From contig CALYAA010000009.1 of the NCBI GenBank assembly GCA_944393385.1, forward strand, positions 1 to 57,919: DNA of 57,919 nt. The letters run 5' to 3'. Position 1 is the stretch's first letter; each line of letters begins with the position of its first letter. Of the stretch, positions 37,521 through 46,693 are shown piece after piece. The translations under genes and the position numbers were made by a program. The notes beneath the pieces are model-generated. The model was not told where the DNA came from. It did no database searches and worked only from the letters and a program-made list of their open reading frames with translations. The stretch comes from an uncultured Clostridia bacterium. Lineage in GTDB: Bacteria > Bacillota > Clostridia > TANB77 > CAG-508.

Positions 37521-37967
37521 TTTTTCTCCTCTCCTTTTTATTTTTAATTTTATATTTAATATTTTTTTATTGTATTATTCTCTTAAATAGTTTTATTTTG
37601 AAGTTTAATAAACAAGATTTAATAATTATTATATTTAAATATTTTTAGTTAAGAATTTTAATATTCTTAAACTTAATTTTCACTGTGTAGTATTATTAAA
37701 TAATAAAATATTATATTTTATTAATTTGTAGATGTTAACTACAAACAATGCAAATTTGCTTTAATATAAATATTATTGAATATAACAATTAATAATATAG
37801 AAAAACACTATCGTTTTACTATATTAAATTTTCTCTTTATTTAATTATCTCTTTTCATTATTTACTATTTTTATCATTTCATACGATAAAAGAACAAATA
37901 CGAACAATTTATATTTTTCTTTAATTTGTTCTCACCCTATTTTAGTTTTCTAACGCAAGAATAAAAC

Positions 37968-38038
37968 CTCAAATGGCTGGGTGATTATAACTTTTTATAT
38001 AATAGGAATGTATAATTTTCTTATTATTAATATAAAAA
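37968..38038. repeat. AT-rich palindromic repeat, copy 4
   Basis: It has the core TAACTTTTTATATAATAGG followed by TATAATTTTCTTATTATTAATATAAAAA; the 5' flank TCAAATGGCTGGGTGATT is shared with copies 2 and 3. Confidence 0.5.
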
Positions 38039-38165
38039 ATTAATCTCTTAACAACACGATATATATTATAGCATATTTAAAACCTTCTGTCAAATGAATA
38101 ATTTTCTAATTTTTGTAAATACTGTCTAAAAAGAACAAATAAAGTTTTCTGCTTTATGCTTATGA

Positions 38166-38216
38166 AAGGTTTATAGGTAAATCCTTTATTAAAAACCTAA
38201 ATATTTAATATAAGGA
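38166..38216 (+). promoter_or_regulatory. 5'-UTR hairpin motif upstream of gerAB
   Basis: GGTTTATAGGT, a loop, AAAAACCTAAAT and TATAAGGA repeat the arrangement seen upstream of ptsH and sortase 2. Confidence 0.5.
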
Positions 38217-38226
38217 ATATTTTTTA

Positions 38227-39327
38227 ATGGAAAATACAAAAATTGGTAATAAAGAAATTATAGCACTTTTAGTAACTATTACATTTAACCAATTAGTTAT
38301 TAATGGCTCTAAAGCCATTTTAAATACTACTTCTTCTGCTTCTCTTTTAAATATACTTTTTATTAGTATAATAGTAATCTTATTTACTTCTGCTATTTGC
38401 TTTTTTTTAAATAAATTTTCTGCTTTTGACTTAATAGACATTTCTAGATTTTTGGGCGGAAATTTTTTAAAATGGATTATAGGTTTATTATATGTTATAT
38501 ATTTTATTGTTTTTTCTGGAAATTTATTGAATTTATTTTCTACATGTTTACAAATTATATATTTTCCAGTAACACTTTTGTTTTTTATAAGACTTTTCCT
38601 TGTAATTGGAGCAATAATTATTTGTCTATTTAAAAATAATGCAATATATAGAAGTACTTTTGTATTATTTCCCATTTTGATTATCAGTACTTTATTTTTA
38701 TTTATTTCTGATATTCAATTTTTTAATGTAGAAAATGTTTATCCTATGTTTGGATTTGGTATTTTTTCTACTTTTATAAGTGGATTAAGTAATTTATTGA
38801 TTTTTCAAACTTTAGCATATATATTTTTCTTACCACCAATGATGAAAAATCCATTAGAAATAAAAAAATTGACAATAACTTCTATTATAATATCATCTTT
38901 ATTAATCTTATTAACTGTTGCTACAATCTTATTTACTTTTAACGGTCTTGTTGAAATAGATGAATTACTTCCTCTATATTCTGCTGTTAGATATATTGAT
39001 TATGGATCATTTTTTCAAAAAATGAATTCTATATTTTTATTAATTTGGATTATGAGTTTTGTAAGTTATTTAGGAATTACTTTAAAATTTTCTAGTAATA
39101 TTTTAAAAAAGTTATTTTTATCAAAAAGTGATTCTATTTTTATTATTATTTTAGCTATTCTACTTTTCTTAGCTTCAGGATGGCAAGAAAATTATGCTAT
39201 TTCCATAATTTTTACACAAAATATGTTGAAATGGTTTTTCTTTATTCTAATATTTGGAATTAGTTTTTTAATACTTGTTTTGGCTTATTTAAAATATAGA
39301 TATAAAACAAATAAGAAAATCTCATAA
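38227..39327 (+). CDS. GerAB-family spore germination permease
   Basis: The 366-residue protein has about ten membrane segments and the APC-superfamily fold of GerAB subunits, which bind germinants in the spore inner membrane. It starts MENTKIGNKEIIALLVTITF, typical of the group. It is followed after about 57 bp by a GerAC-like gene. No GerAA gene is next to them, so the usual A-B-C triad is incomplete here; a gerAA partner may be elsewhere. It is likely expressed in the forespore, but a sigma-G promoter could not be assigned. Confidence 0.85.
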   Translation: MENTKIGNKEIIALLVTITFNQLVINGSKAILNTTSSASLLNILFISIIVILFTSAICFFLNKFSAFDLIDISRFLGGNFLKWIIGLLYVIYFIVFSGNLLNLFSTCLQIIYFPVTLLFFIRLFLVIGAIIICLFKNNAIYRSTFVLFPILIISTLFLFISDIQFFNVENVYPMFGFGIFSTFISGLSNLLIFQTLAYIFFLPPMMKNPLEIKKLTITSIIISSLLILLTVATILFTFNGLVEIDELLPLYSAVRYIDYGSFFQKMNSIFLLIWIMSFVSYLGITLKFSSNILKKLFLSKSDSIFIIILAILLFLASGWQENYAISIIFTQNMLKWFFFILIFGISFLILVLAYLKYRYKTNKKIS

Positions 39328-39383
39328 TAGTAACAATTTTAGCTTATTAAATTTTGTGCGACTTAGAAAGGAATGAAAATTAT

Positions 39384-40769
39384 ATGAGTAAAAATGCAAT
39401 ATGGATTTTAATTTTTTTTATTTTATTATTCTTTTTTATATTTGGCTTTTCAAATTCATATATCTCTCGAAATTTAAGCAATCTTGCTTATATATTTTCT
39501 TTAGGAATTGACAAAGGAGAACATGCTAAATTTAAAATTACTGCTCAATTTACAAAAAATTCTGCAATTTCTAAAGGTAATTCTTCTGATGATTCTTCTA
39601 ATTTTGTTTTAACTTCTTGTGAAGCCGACTCAATTTTTAGTGGAATAAATCTCATAAATAGTTATATTGGTAGAGAAGTCAATCTAGCTCACTGCAGTGT
39701 TGTAGTTTTTTCAACAGAAATAGCTGAACAAGGCATTTCTGAAGAAATTTATAGTTTAATTAATAATGAAGAAATTAGACCTGGTGCAAATCTTGTGGTT
39801 AGTAACTGTTCAGCTTATGATTATATAAAAAATGTAAAACCTAATATAGAAACTTTAACTAGTCATTATTATGAAACATTTTCAATTACAAGTAAGTTTA
39901 CTGGATATATTTCTGACATTACAATAGGAAATTTTTTTAACGACCTTTCAAGTAAAAGTGGAGATTCTACCGCAATATTAGGAGGATTGAATTTAACTGC
40001 AAGAAATGATGAAACAGAATCATCCAACAATTCTGGAGATAAAAGTTCTTCATCAGAAAATTCTTCTGCAAATGAAAGTTCTTCTGAAAAAAGTTCTGAA
40101 AGTAAAAGCTCTTCTGATGAAGGAACTTCTAAAGATTCTTCTAATAGTTCTAATGTAGAAAATTCTTCAAATCCTAATGTTATCATTTCCCAAGATGAGC
40201 TAACAGCTGGGCATAGCTCTATTTCTGGTGAACGTGGTACAGAAAATTTAGGACTTGCTGTTTTTAAAAATGATAAATATTGTGGAGATTTAACTGTTTC
40301 TGAAACTATTTCTCATTTACTTATTAATAATAAACTAAATTCTTGTGTTGTTTCTATTGATAATCCTTTAAAGGAAAATTCAAAAATGGAAATTCAAATT
40401 TCTCCAGAAAAAAAATCAAAAATTAGTACCAAAATCGAAAATGGGAATTTAAAAATTAATGTAAAATTAAATTTGGTTGCAGATATTATTTCATTAGATA
40501 AAGAAACTGATTATGAGAATAATATTGTTCTAGAAAAAATTTCAGAAGCTACTAACTCCTATTTTAAACAAGAATTAAACAATTATTTTAATAAAATCTC
40601 TAAAGAATATAATGTTGATATTGATAAATTCTGTTTATCTTCTCTTAAATATTTTCCAACAGAAAAAGATTTTAATGATTTCAATTGGAATGAAAAATAT
40701 AAAAATGCTGAATTTACTTCAAATATAGATGTAAATGTTGTTTCAAGTCTTCTTGTAACTAAAACATAA
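39384..40769 (+). CDS. GerAC-family germination protein lacking the lipobox Cys
   Basis: From the ATG at 39384 (AAAGGAATG upstream) the product has 461 residues: an N-terminal membrane segment (about 3-25), the Ger(x)C domain with IFSLGIDKGE and a C-terminal domain (about 285-455). GerAC proteins are normally lipoproteins with a Cys just before the RxLxxLAY region; here the sequence is IFGFSNSYISRNLSNLAY, with no Cys, so it appears to be held by an uncleaved signal anchor. A Ser/Glu-rich linker of about 58 residues (about 210-268) is inserted in the middle. It is paired with GerAB. Confidence 0.82.
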   Translation: MSKNAIWILIFFILLFFFIFGFSNSYISRNLSNLAYIFSLGIDKGEHAKFKITAQFTKNSAISKGNSSDDSSNFVLTSCEADSIFSGINLINSYIGREVNLAHCSVVVFSTEIAEQGISEEIYSLINNEEIRPGANLVVSNCSAYDYIKNVKPNIETLTSHYYETFSITSKFTGYISDITIGNFFNDLSSKSGDSTAILGGLNLTARNDETESSNNSGDKSSSSENSSANESSSEKSSESKSSSDEGTSKDSSNSSNVENSSNPNVIISQDELTAGHSSISGERGTENLGLAVFKNDKYCGDLTVSETISHLLINNKLNSCVVSIDNPLKENSKMEIQISPEKKSKISTKIENGNLKINVKLNLVADIISLDKETDYENNIVLEKISEATNSYFKQELNNYFNKISKEYNVDIDKFCLSSLKYFPTEKDFNDFNWNEKYKNAEFTSNIDVNVVSSLLVTKT

Positions 40770-40881
40770 GTATTTATCCCAAAATGACTAATTGAAAGTA
40801 AAACTCTTTACAAAAATATTCTTTTATTATAAAATTATTTTATGTATCATTATATGATAATATTAGAAAGGAATGATTTTT

Positions 40882-41355
40882 GTGGAAACAATAGAATATA
40901 TATCTCATAATGAAAATGAAACCAAAAATTTTGCCAAAAAACTTGCTAGTTATTTAAATATAGGAGATATAATTATTTTATCTGGAGAATTAGGAGCTGG
41001 AAAAACAAAATTTACTGAAGGTCTTTTAAGTTATTTTGGATTAGAAAACGAAATTTCTAGCCCTACATTCACAATTGTAAATGAATATAAAAATAATAAT
41101 ATTACTATTTTTCATTTCGATGTATATAGATTAGAAGATGTTGATGAATTTTATGCTATAGGTGGAGAAGAATATTTTAATTCTGGAATTTGTATTATTG
41201 AATGGGGAGAATATATTAGAGAAGCTCTTCCAAAAGATTATATTGAAATTATTTTTAACAAAAATTTATCTGATGAAAATATAAGATATTTAAACATTAA
41301 TTTTAATTGTGATAAATATAAAGACATTTTTGATAAGATTATTAAAGAACTTTAA
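40882..41355 (+). CDS. tsaE: tRNA threonylcarbamoyladenosine biosynthesis ATPase TsaE
   Basis: TsaE is the ATPase needed with TsaB and TsaD for t6A37 formation. Walker A GELGAGKT lies near residues 36-43; SSPTFTIVNEY and HFDVYRLED follow, and IIEWGE near 115. I start at GTG 40882, nine bases after AAAGGA; the ATG at 40873 is too close to that site. tsaB and tsaD are not adjacent; the stop overlaps a bidirectional hairpin. Confidence 0.9.
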   Translation: METIEYISHNENETKNFAKKLASYLNIGDIIILSGELGAGKTKFTEGLLSYFGLENEISSPTFTIVNEYKNNNITIFHFDVYRLEDVDEFYAIGGEEYFNSGICIIEWGEYIREALPKDYIEIIFNKNLSDENIRYLNINFNCDKYKDIFDKIIKEL

Positions 41356-41377
41356 GGTATATCCCTTAAAGTTCTTT
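41344..41377. terminator. Bidirectional terminator between convergent genes
   Basis: AAAGAACTTTAAGG and CCTTAAAGTTCTTT form a near-perfect stem overlapping the tsaE stop; T runs follow on both sides. Confidence 0.8.
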
Positions 41378-41380
41378 ATT

Positions 41381-42457
41381 TTATTCTCCTCTGCCTTCTG
41401 GTAATGCATTTGGTAATTCAATTCTAATTTTAATTTTAAATATATATGAAAATGCTCTTGCGAATTTGGTTTTTTTGAATCTTTGCCATAATGATGGTTT
41501 TTTCTCAAATAAAATAGATTGTTCATATTCTTCTAATTTATTATTTTCTTCAAATTTGTCTAATAATTCACCTATATCATTATTTTCTTCTGGTTTTTCA
41601 ATTTCAACAACTTGAGAAACTGCTTGTTTTTTAACTTCTGGTATCTCTTGTATTTCTTCAGGTACATATTCTTTCACTTGTTTAGTTTCTTTTGGAATTT
41701 TAATTTCTTTTGCTAGTTTTGGTTCTTTTGTTGGTTTAATTTCTTTTATTTCAAGTTCTTTTATCTCTAATTCTTTTTCTGGTTTAGATTCTACTACTGT
41801 TTTTTCTTCAAGATCCATTTCTATTGGTTTTGGTATTACTTTTAATGCATCTGCAACTTCAATTCCAATATAGCTTAAAGCTTTTGATCTATCTTCTATT
41901 CTTTCCATATCTATTTCTATATGAAGATTTGTTTCAAGATTATTTACTCTTGCATTTAAAAGTTTTACTGCATCTTGATAGTTTTGGCTTGTTTTTGATT
42001 TGCTTTTTCCTACAATTCTTAAAGTTTCTATAACATCAGATGCAAATTTTCCTTCTTCTTCTACTTTGTCTACTCTTTCTTTCCAATCTTCATTTTTATT
42101 TTCTACAGCTTCTATTAGGTCTTTAAGTTTTCCAGATAAAATAATATTTTCTTCTCTTTGTCTAATTAGTTCTTCTACCTTTTTTGTGTTTTCCTCAAAT
42201 TGGTTTGTTGCAAATTCTACTAATTCGTAAGCTGCTTTATATACACTTACTGGAAAGTTCTTTTTCTTTGGATATTCTATTAGATAAGCTTTTATAGATT
42301 CAATTAAGTCTTTAAAATAAGTATCATCTTCAAATTGAACTATTTGCTTTTTGCTTTTTGGATTTATTAATTTTTGTACTTTATCTATATTGGATAGTAT
42401 TTTTTCCTCTGTAATTACCATTCGTACATTTACTATGCCAGATCTTCTTCTTGACAT
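41381..42457 (-). CDS. Coiled-coil protein with Glu/Lys repeat region, unknown function
   Basis: The 358-residue soluble protein has an N-terminal helical/coiled-coil domain (about 1-205). A low-complexity region of short repeats follows (ELEIKE, EPKLAKE, KIPKETKQ, about 220-290), then an acidic stretch and a short basic C-terminal segment (KKPSLWQRFKKTKFARAF), possibly an amphipathic helix that binds membrane. No family is recognised. It is convergent with tsaE and followed by a shared terminator; upstream is the acyl-CoA ligase on the same strand, but about 160 bp with a terminator separates them. Confidence 0.65.
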   Translation of the reverse strand: MSRRRSGIVNVRMVITEEKILSNIDKVQKLINPKSKKQIVQFEDDTYFKDLIESIKAYLIEYPKKKNFPVSVYKAAYELVEFATNQFEENTKKVEELIRQREENIILSGKLKDLIEAVENKNEDWKERVDKVEEEGKFASDVIETLRIVGKSKSKTSQNYQDAVKLLNARVNNLETNLHIEIDMERIEDRSKALSYIGIEVADALKVIPKPIEMDLEEKTVVESKPEKELEIKELEIKEIKPTKEPKLAKEIKIPKETKQVKEYVPEEIQEIPEVKKQAVSQVVEIEKPEENNDIGELLDKFEENNKLEEYEQSILFEKKPSLWQRFKKTKFARAFSYIFKIKIRIELPNALPEGRGE

Positions 42458-42571
42458 TGCAAATACCTCCTCTTCATGTGTGGTATATAAAATTATTATT
42501 CTTTTTTATTATATACTAGTTTCCGTAAAACTACAAGTATTTTTGAGGTTTTTTTATGTTACTTTTTCGTT

Positions 42572-42612
42572 ACAAAAATATTACATTTTTGTTGCAAAAT
42601 GTAATATTTTTG
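42572..42612 (-). terminator. Terminator after the acyl-CoA ligase
   Basis: AAAAATATTACATTTT and AAAATGTAATATTTTT form a long perfect stem with a GTTGC-type loop. Confidence 0.8.
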
Positions 42613-42619
42613 TAATATT

Positions 42620-44338
42620 TTATTTTCCTAAAACTTTTTTTATTTCTTCATGTCTTTTTATTTTTAATGTTGTTGTTTTTATTAGAGCTTCTTCAGTTAT
42701 TACCATTTCTCTAACATATTTGTATTTAGGCATTAACTTATTAACCTCTTTTACTTTTTCCCATAAGAAACTTTTTATGTTTTCTTCTCCCTCTATATTA
42801 TATAAATCTTTTATTAATTCTTTATCATATACAATTTCTACACAAACTTTAACATCACCATCTGCTTCTTTTTTCTCATAAACAAATGATTCTTTTATTC
42901 CTTCAACTTTATTTAATAATGTCTCAATTTCTTCTGGAAATACATTTTTTCCATTATTTAATACAATAACGCTTTTCTTCCTTCCAAGTATATAAATAAA
43001 TCCTTCATTATCTATTCTTGCAAGATCTCCAGTGTGGAACCATCCATCTGGTTCTATTGCTTCCTTTGTTGCTTCTTCATTGTCATAATATCCTAACATT
43101 ACTGATGGACCTTTTGCCATTAATTCTCCTACACCTTCTTTATTAGGACTATCTATTTTTACTTCAACACTTGGGAATTTTTTTCCTATTGAACCTGTTT
43201 TTCTACATTTTGGCGTCTCTGCAGCAATTACTGGTGATGTTTCTGTTAATCCATAACCTTGTTCTACATCAAAGCCTAAATCATTAAATCCCTGTTCTGT
43301 TTCTGGATCTAATGCAGCTCCTCCTGTTACTACTAGCTTTAATTTTGGTCCTAAACTTTCATGTACTTCTTTAAATAATTTTTTTCTAAGATCTATTTTT
43401 ACTTTTAATAATAAATTTGATATTTTCTTTCCTTTTTCTAGTGTCGCTAATTTTCCTTTCTTTTCTATTGCTTTCATTACTTTTCTGTAAATAATATCAA
43501 ATACTGCTGGTACTGATATCATAGCTGTTATTCCGTAATCTTTGATATTATCTGCCATATGTTTTACACCTTCACAAAATACTATACATCCACCAATTGA
43601 TATAGGATATAAAAATCCTACTGTACATTCAAAAACATGATGTAATGGTAAAAATGATAATAAAACATCTTCTTCATTTAAATCAAATCTTTGTGTAATA
43701 TCCATAACATTTGTTACTATATTTTTGTGTGATAGCATTACAGCTTTAGACATTGAAGTTGTTCCTGATGTAAATAGCATTATTCCCATTTCCTCTGAAT
43801 TGATTTTAGCATCTAAATAACTATTATCTCCATTTTCTATTAATTTCTTTCCTTTTTCAATTAAAGTTTTTTGAGAATATATTCCATTGGTATTTTCTTG
43901 TAAGTCCATTGATATAAAATATTTTAAGTTTGTATTCTTTTTCTCTCTTAATTTGTTCATTATATCATCATATTTTTCTGAATAAAATATAGCTTCTACT
44001 TGTGAACGAAGTACTAGGCTTTCTAATTCATTATCAGGTAATGCTTTATCTAATGGTACTACTACTCCAACTCCTGCGGCAATTGCTAAATAAGCAAGTT
44101 CCCATTCATATCTATTTTCTGATATAACAGCAATTCTTTTATCTTTTAATCCCATTTGAATTAAAGCTGTCCCTAAATCATTAATTTCGTCTCTAAATTC
44201 TTTATGTGTAATTGTTTTAAATTTTCCAGGTTCTTCTGTTTTAAACATATATGCAGGTCTATCTCCATATGCTTCTCCAGTTTGTTTTAACATATCTTTT
44301 AGGTCTATATATTTCATAGTTTTTGATTTTGATTCCAT
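42620..44338 (-). CDS. Long-chain acyl-CoA ligase (AMP-binding)
   Basis: The 572-residue adenylate-forming enzyme activates a fatty acid with ATP to form acyl-CoA. The P-loop-like motif is LFTSGTTSMSKAVMLSH (usual TSGTTGxPKG), followed by the A5 motif GYGLTETSP, the A7 region GWFHTGDLARID and the A8/A10 Lys region near the C-terminus (KTTTLKIKRHE). It resembles FadD-like ligases of Clostridia. A TetR regulator gene lies just upstream on the same strand, probably its regulator. Confidence 0.88.
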   Translation of the reverse strand: MESKSKTMKYIDLKDMLKQTGEAYGDRPAYMFKTEEPGKFKTITHKEFRDEINDLGTALIQMGLKDKRIAVISENRYEWELAYLAIAAGVGVVVPLDKALPDNELESLVLRSQVEAIFYSEKYDDIMNKLREKKNTNLKYFISMDLQENTNGIYSQKTLIEKGKKLIENGDNSYLDAKINSEEMGIMLFTSGTTSMSKAVMLSHKNIVTNVMDITQRFDLNEEDVLLSFLPLHHVFECTVGFLYPISIGGCIVFCEGVKHMADNIKDYGITAMISVPAVFDIIYRKVMKAIEKKGKLATLEKGKKISNLLLKVKIDLRKKLFKEVHESLGPKLKLVVTGGAALDPETEQGFNDLGFDVEQGYGLTETSPVIAAETPKCRKTGSIGKKFPSVEVKIDSPNKEGVGELMAKGPSVMLGYYDNEEATKEAIEPDGWFHTGDLARIDNEGFIYILGRKKSVIVLNNGKNVFPEEIETLLNKVEGIKESFVYEKKEADGDVKVCVEIVYDKELIKDLYNIEGEENIKSFLWEKVKEVNKLMPKYKYVREMVITEEALIKTTTLKIKRHEEIKKVLGK

Positions 44339-44404
44339 TTCTATTTCTCCTTCTTTTTACTAAAAAAATAAAATTATCATATATATGCTAACTTGTTTTT
44401 ATAT

Positions 44405-44977
44405 TTATGCTTTATTTCTTAGTCCGTTAATAACTGTACTTTCATATTCATGATATAATTGCATTATATTCATATTTTGTTCTTCTCTTTTTTTATAAAC
44501 AAGTGTTGAACATATTAACCCATATATTTCTGAAGCAATTGCTCTTGTGTCTCCGTTTTTTATTTCACCCTTTTCAATTCCTTCTTGTACTATTTTTTCA
44601 ATTTTTCCAATATATTGGTAAACTAATTCTTGACATTTTTTATTTCTTTCTTTAGTTCCCCAAAATTGGCTTAATAATATTGTTATTATATTTTCATATT
44701 TTGCTACAATTTTTATTTGAATTAATACTATTGCCTTTATTTTGTCAATATAATTATTGTGTCTTGCTGTTTTTATATCAACACTGTTTTGTAATAATTT
44801 TATTCCTTCTTCAATTAAAAAATTAAATATTTCTTCTTTACTTGAAAAATGATAATATAATGTTCCTTTTGCAACTCCAACTGTTGCTGTTATTTCTTCT
44901 ATACTTGTTGCATCATATCCTTTTTCTGCAAACAATTTCATGGATGTTTCAAATATTTTTCTCTTTGTTTTATTCAT
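44405..44977 (-). CDS. TetR/AcrR-family repressor
   Basis: The 190-residue protein has the N-terminal HTH of TetR regulators: IFETSMKLFAEKGYDATSIE, then VGVAKGTLYYHFSSKEEIF (about residues 7-55), and a helical ligand domain. The gene is about 65 bp upstream of the acyl-CoA ligase, which suggests FadR-like control by fatty acids or acyl-CoA; the ligand is inferred from the neighbour only. It diverges from asnS. Confidence 0.9.
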   Translation of the reverse strand: MNKTKRKIFETSMKLFAEKGYDATSIEEITATVGVAKGTLYYHFSSKEEIFNFLIEEGIKLLQNSVDIKTARHNNYIDKIKAIVLIQIKIVAKYENIITILLSQFWGTKERNKKCQELVYQYIGKIEKIVQEGIEKGEIKNGDTRAIASEIYGLICSTLVYKKREEQNMNIMQLYHEYESTVINGLRNKA

Positions 44978-45175
44978 ATTTTTCTCATTCCTTTAAATTT
45001 ATAGCTATATTATATAACGTATTTTTTATTTGTGCAAGTGTTTTTTGCCTTGTTTGAATTAATAGTCAATTTGTTATTTGATAATGATTTTGGAATTTTT
45101 ATATAATTGTACTTGTTTTTTTTAACATAATATTGTATAATTTTGGCATACTATCAATAGAAAGAAGGAATTTAT

Positions 45176-46564
45176 ATGGCTAATTTAACAATTAAAGATT
45201 TATACAAAAACACAAGTAGTTATGCAGACAAAGAAGTTACAATTGAAGGATGGACAAAAACTATTAGAGATTCAAAAACATTTGGATTTATTGAACTAAA
45301 TGATGGTTCTTTTTTTAAAAATGTCCAAGTTGTTTTCAATGATAATTTGTCTAATTTTAGCAGTGTTGCAAAACTTACAATAAGTTCAACAATAAAAGTT
45401 ACAGGAAAAGTTGTTATTACAGAAAATGCAAAACAGCCATTTGAGATTCATGCTACATCAATAGAGATTGAATCATTATGCCCAACAGATTATCCTCTTC
45501 AAAAGAAAAGACATTCTTTTGAATATTTAAGAACAATTGCACATCTTAGACCAAGAACAAATACATTTAATGCTATTTTTAGAATTAGAAGTGTAGCAGC
45601 TTTTGCAATACATGAATATTTTCAAGATCGTGGATATGTTTATGTTCATACACCAATTATAACCTGTGCTGATTGTGAAGGTTCTGCCGAAATGTTTAAA
45701 TTAACAACTTTAAACTTAGATGAAGATTTACCAAAAAAAGATGGAAAAGTTGACTTTTCAGAAGATTTATTTGGCAAAAAATCTTATATTACAGGCTCTG
45801 GTCAATTACATGGTGAAACTTTTGCTTCTGCTTTTGGAAAAATCTATACATTTGGTCCAACTTTAAGAAGTGAAAATTCTAATACCAAAACACATGCTAA
45901 TGAATTTTGGATGATTGAACCTGAAATATCTTTTTGTGATCTAGAAGGTTTAATGGATATTGAAGAAGATTGCTTAAAATATATAGTAAAAACTGTTATG
46001 GAAAAATGTCCAGAAGAAATGGATTTTTGTGATAATTTTATTGAAAAAGGTTTAAAAGACAGATTAAATAAATTATTAAATTCTGAATTTGTTAGAATAG
46101 ACCATAAAGATGTTATAGATATTTTGAAAAAAGCAGATAAAACTTGGGAATTTGAACCAGAATATGGTGGAGATTTAGCAAAAGAACACGAAAAATATAT
46201 TACAGAATATTTCAATGGTCCAGTATTTGTTAAAAACTGGCCAAAAGATATAAAATCTTATTACATGAAAGTAAATCCAGATGGAAAAACAGTTGCAGCA
46301 GTTGACCTTGAAGTTCCAGGAACAGGTGAAATTATGGGAGGTTCTCAAAGAGAGGAAGATTATGATAAATTAGCTACTCGTATGAAACAAATGGGAATTG
46401 AGACTGAACCATTATATTGGTATTTAGATTTACGTAGATTTGGTACAAATATTCACTCAGGTTTTGGAATAGGATTTGAGAGATTACTTATGTATATTAC
46501 TGGTGTGGAAAACATTAGAGATGTTATCCCTTATCCTAGAACTCCAAATAATTGTGAATTTTAA
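45176..46564 (+). CDS. asnS: Asparaginyl-tRNA synthetase
   Basis: The 462-residue class II synthetase has an N-terminal OB-fold anticodon-binding domain (VTIEGWTKTIRDSKTFGFIEL) and a catalytic core with motif 1 (near FRIRSVAAFAIHEYF), motif 2 (FGPTLRSENSNTKTHANEFWMIEPE) split by a long insert, and motif 3 (GFGIGFERLLMYI). The AsnS-type residues rather than AspS are indicated by the short ending PYPRTPNNCEF. GAAAGAAGGA lies upstream. It is monocistronic and faces a terminator. Confidence 0.95.
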   Translation: MANLTIKDLYKNTSSYADKEVTIEGWTKTIRDSKTFGFIELNDGSFFKNVQVVFNDNLSNFSSVAKLTISSTIKVTGKVVITENAKQPFEIHATSIEIESLCPTDYPLQKKRHSFEYLRTIAHLRPRTNTFNAIFRIRSVAAFAIHEYFQDRGYVYVHTPIITCADCEGSAEMFKLTTLNLDEDLPKKDGKVDFSEDLFGKKSYITGSGQLHGETFASAFGKIYTFGPTLRSENSNTKTHANEFWMIEPEISFCDLEGLMDIEEDCLKYIVKTVMEKCPEEMDFCDNFIEKGLKDRLNKLLNSEFVRIDHKDVIDILKKADKTWEFEPEYGGDLAKEHEKYITEYFNGPVFVKNWPKDIKSYYMKVNPDGKTVAAVDLEVPGTGEIMGGSQREEDYDKLATRMKQMGIETEPLYWYLDLRRFGTNIHSGFGIGFERLLMYITGVENIRDVIPYPRTPNNCEF

Positions 46565-46602
46565 TCATAAAAATTTTCAAAACAAAAAACAATTTAAAGC
46601 CA

Positions 46603-46640
46603 AAAAACACATAAATTTTATAAAACTTTATGTGTTTTTT
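46603..46640. terminator. Bidirectional terminator between asnS and the surface gene
   Basis: AAAAACACATAAA and TTTATGTGTTTTT form a strong stem; T runs on both strands. Confidence 0.8.
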
Positions 46641-46693
46641 TGTTGACTTTTCCTATATTTTAAACTTTAGTTTGATTATTTTGTTTAACATAT

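Larger units (their letters stand above)
37521..38226. other. Non-coding divergent gap between rnj and gerAB
   Basis: About 700 bp of very AT-rich DNA with no credible ORF. It holds a hairpin with AGAACAAAT/ATTTGTTCT arms (37891-37932), AT-rich palindromic repeat copy 4 (37968-38038) and the 5'-UTR hairpin motif (38166-38216). Promoters for both genes must lie here, but no clear sigma-G or sigma-A match could be assigned. Confidence 0.6.

Noticed and set aside
37891..37932. LexA/SOS box in the rnj-gerAB gap
   Set aside because: The AGAACAAAT/ATTTGTTCT arms are 24 bp apart and do not fit the Firmicutes CGAAC..GTTCG spacing.
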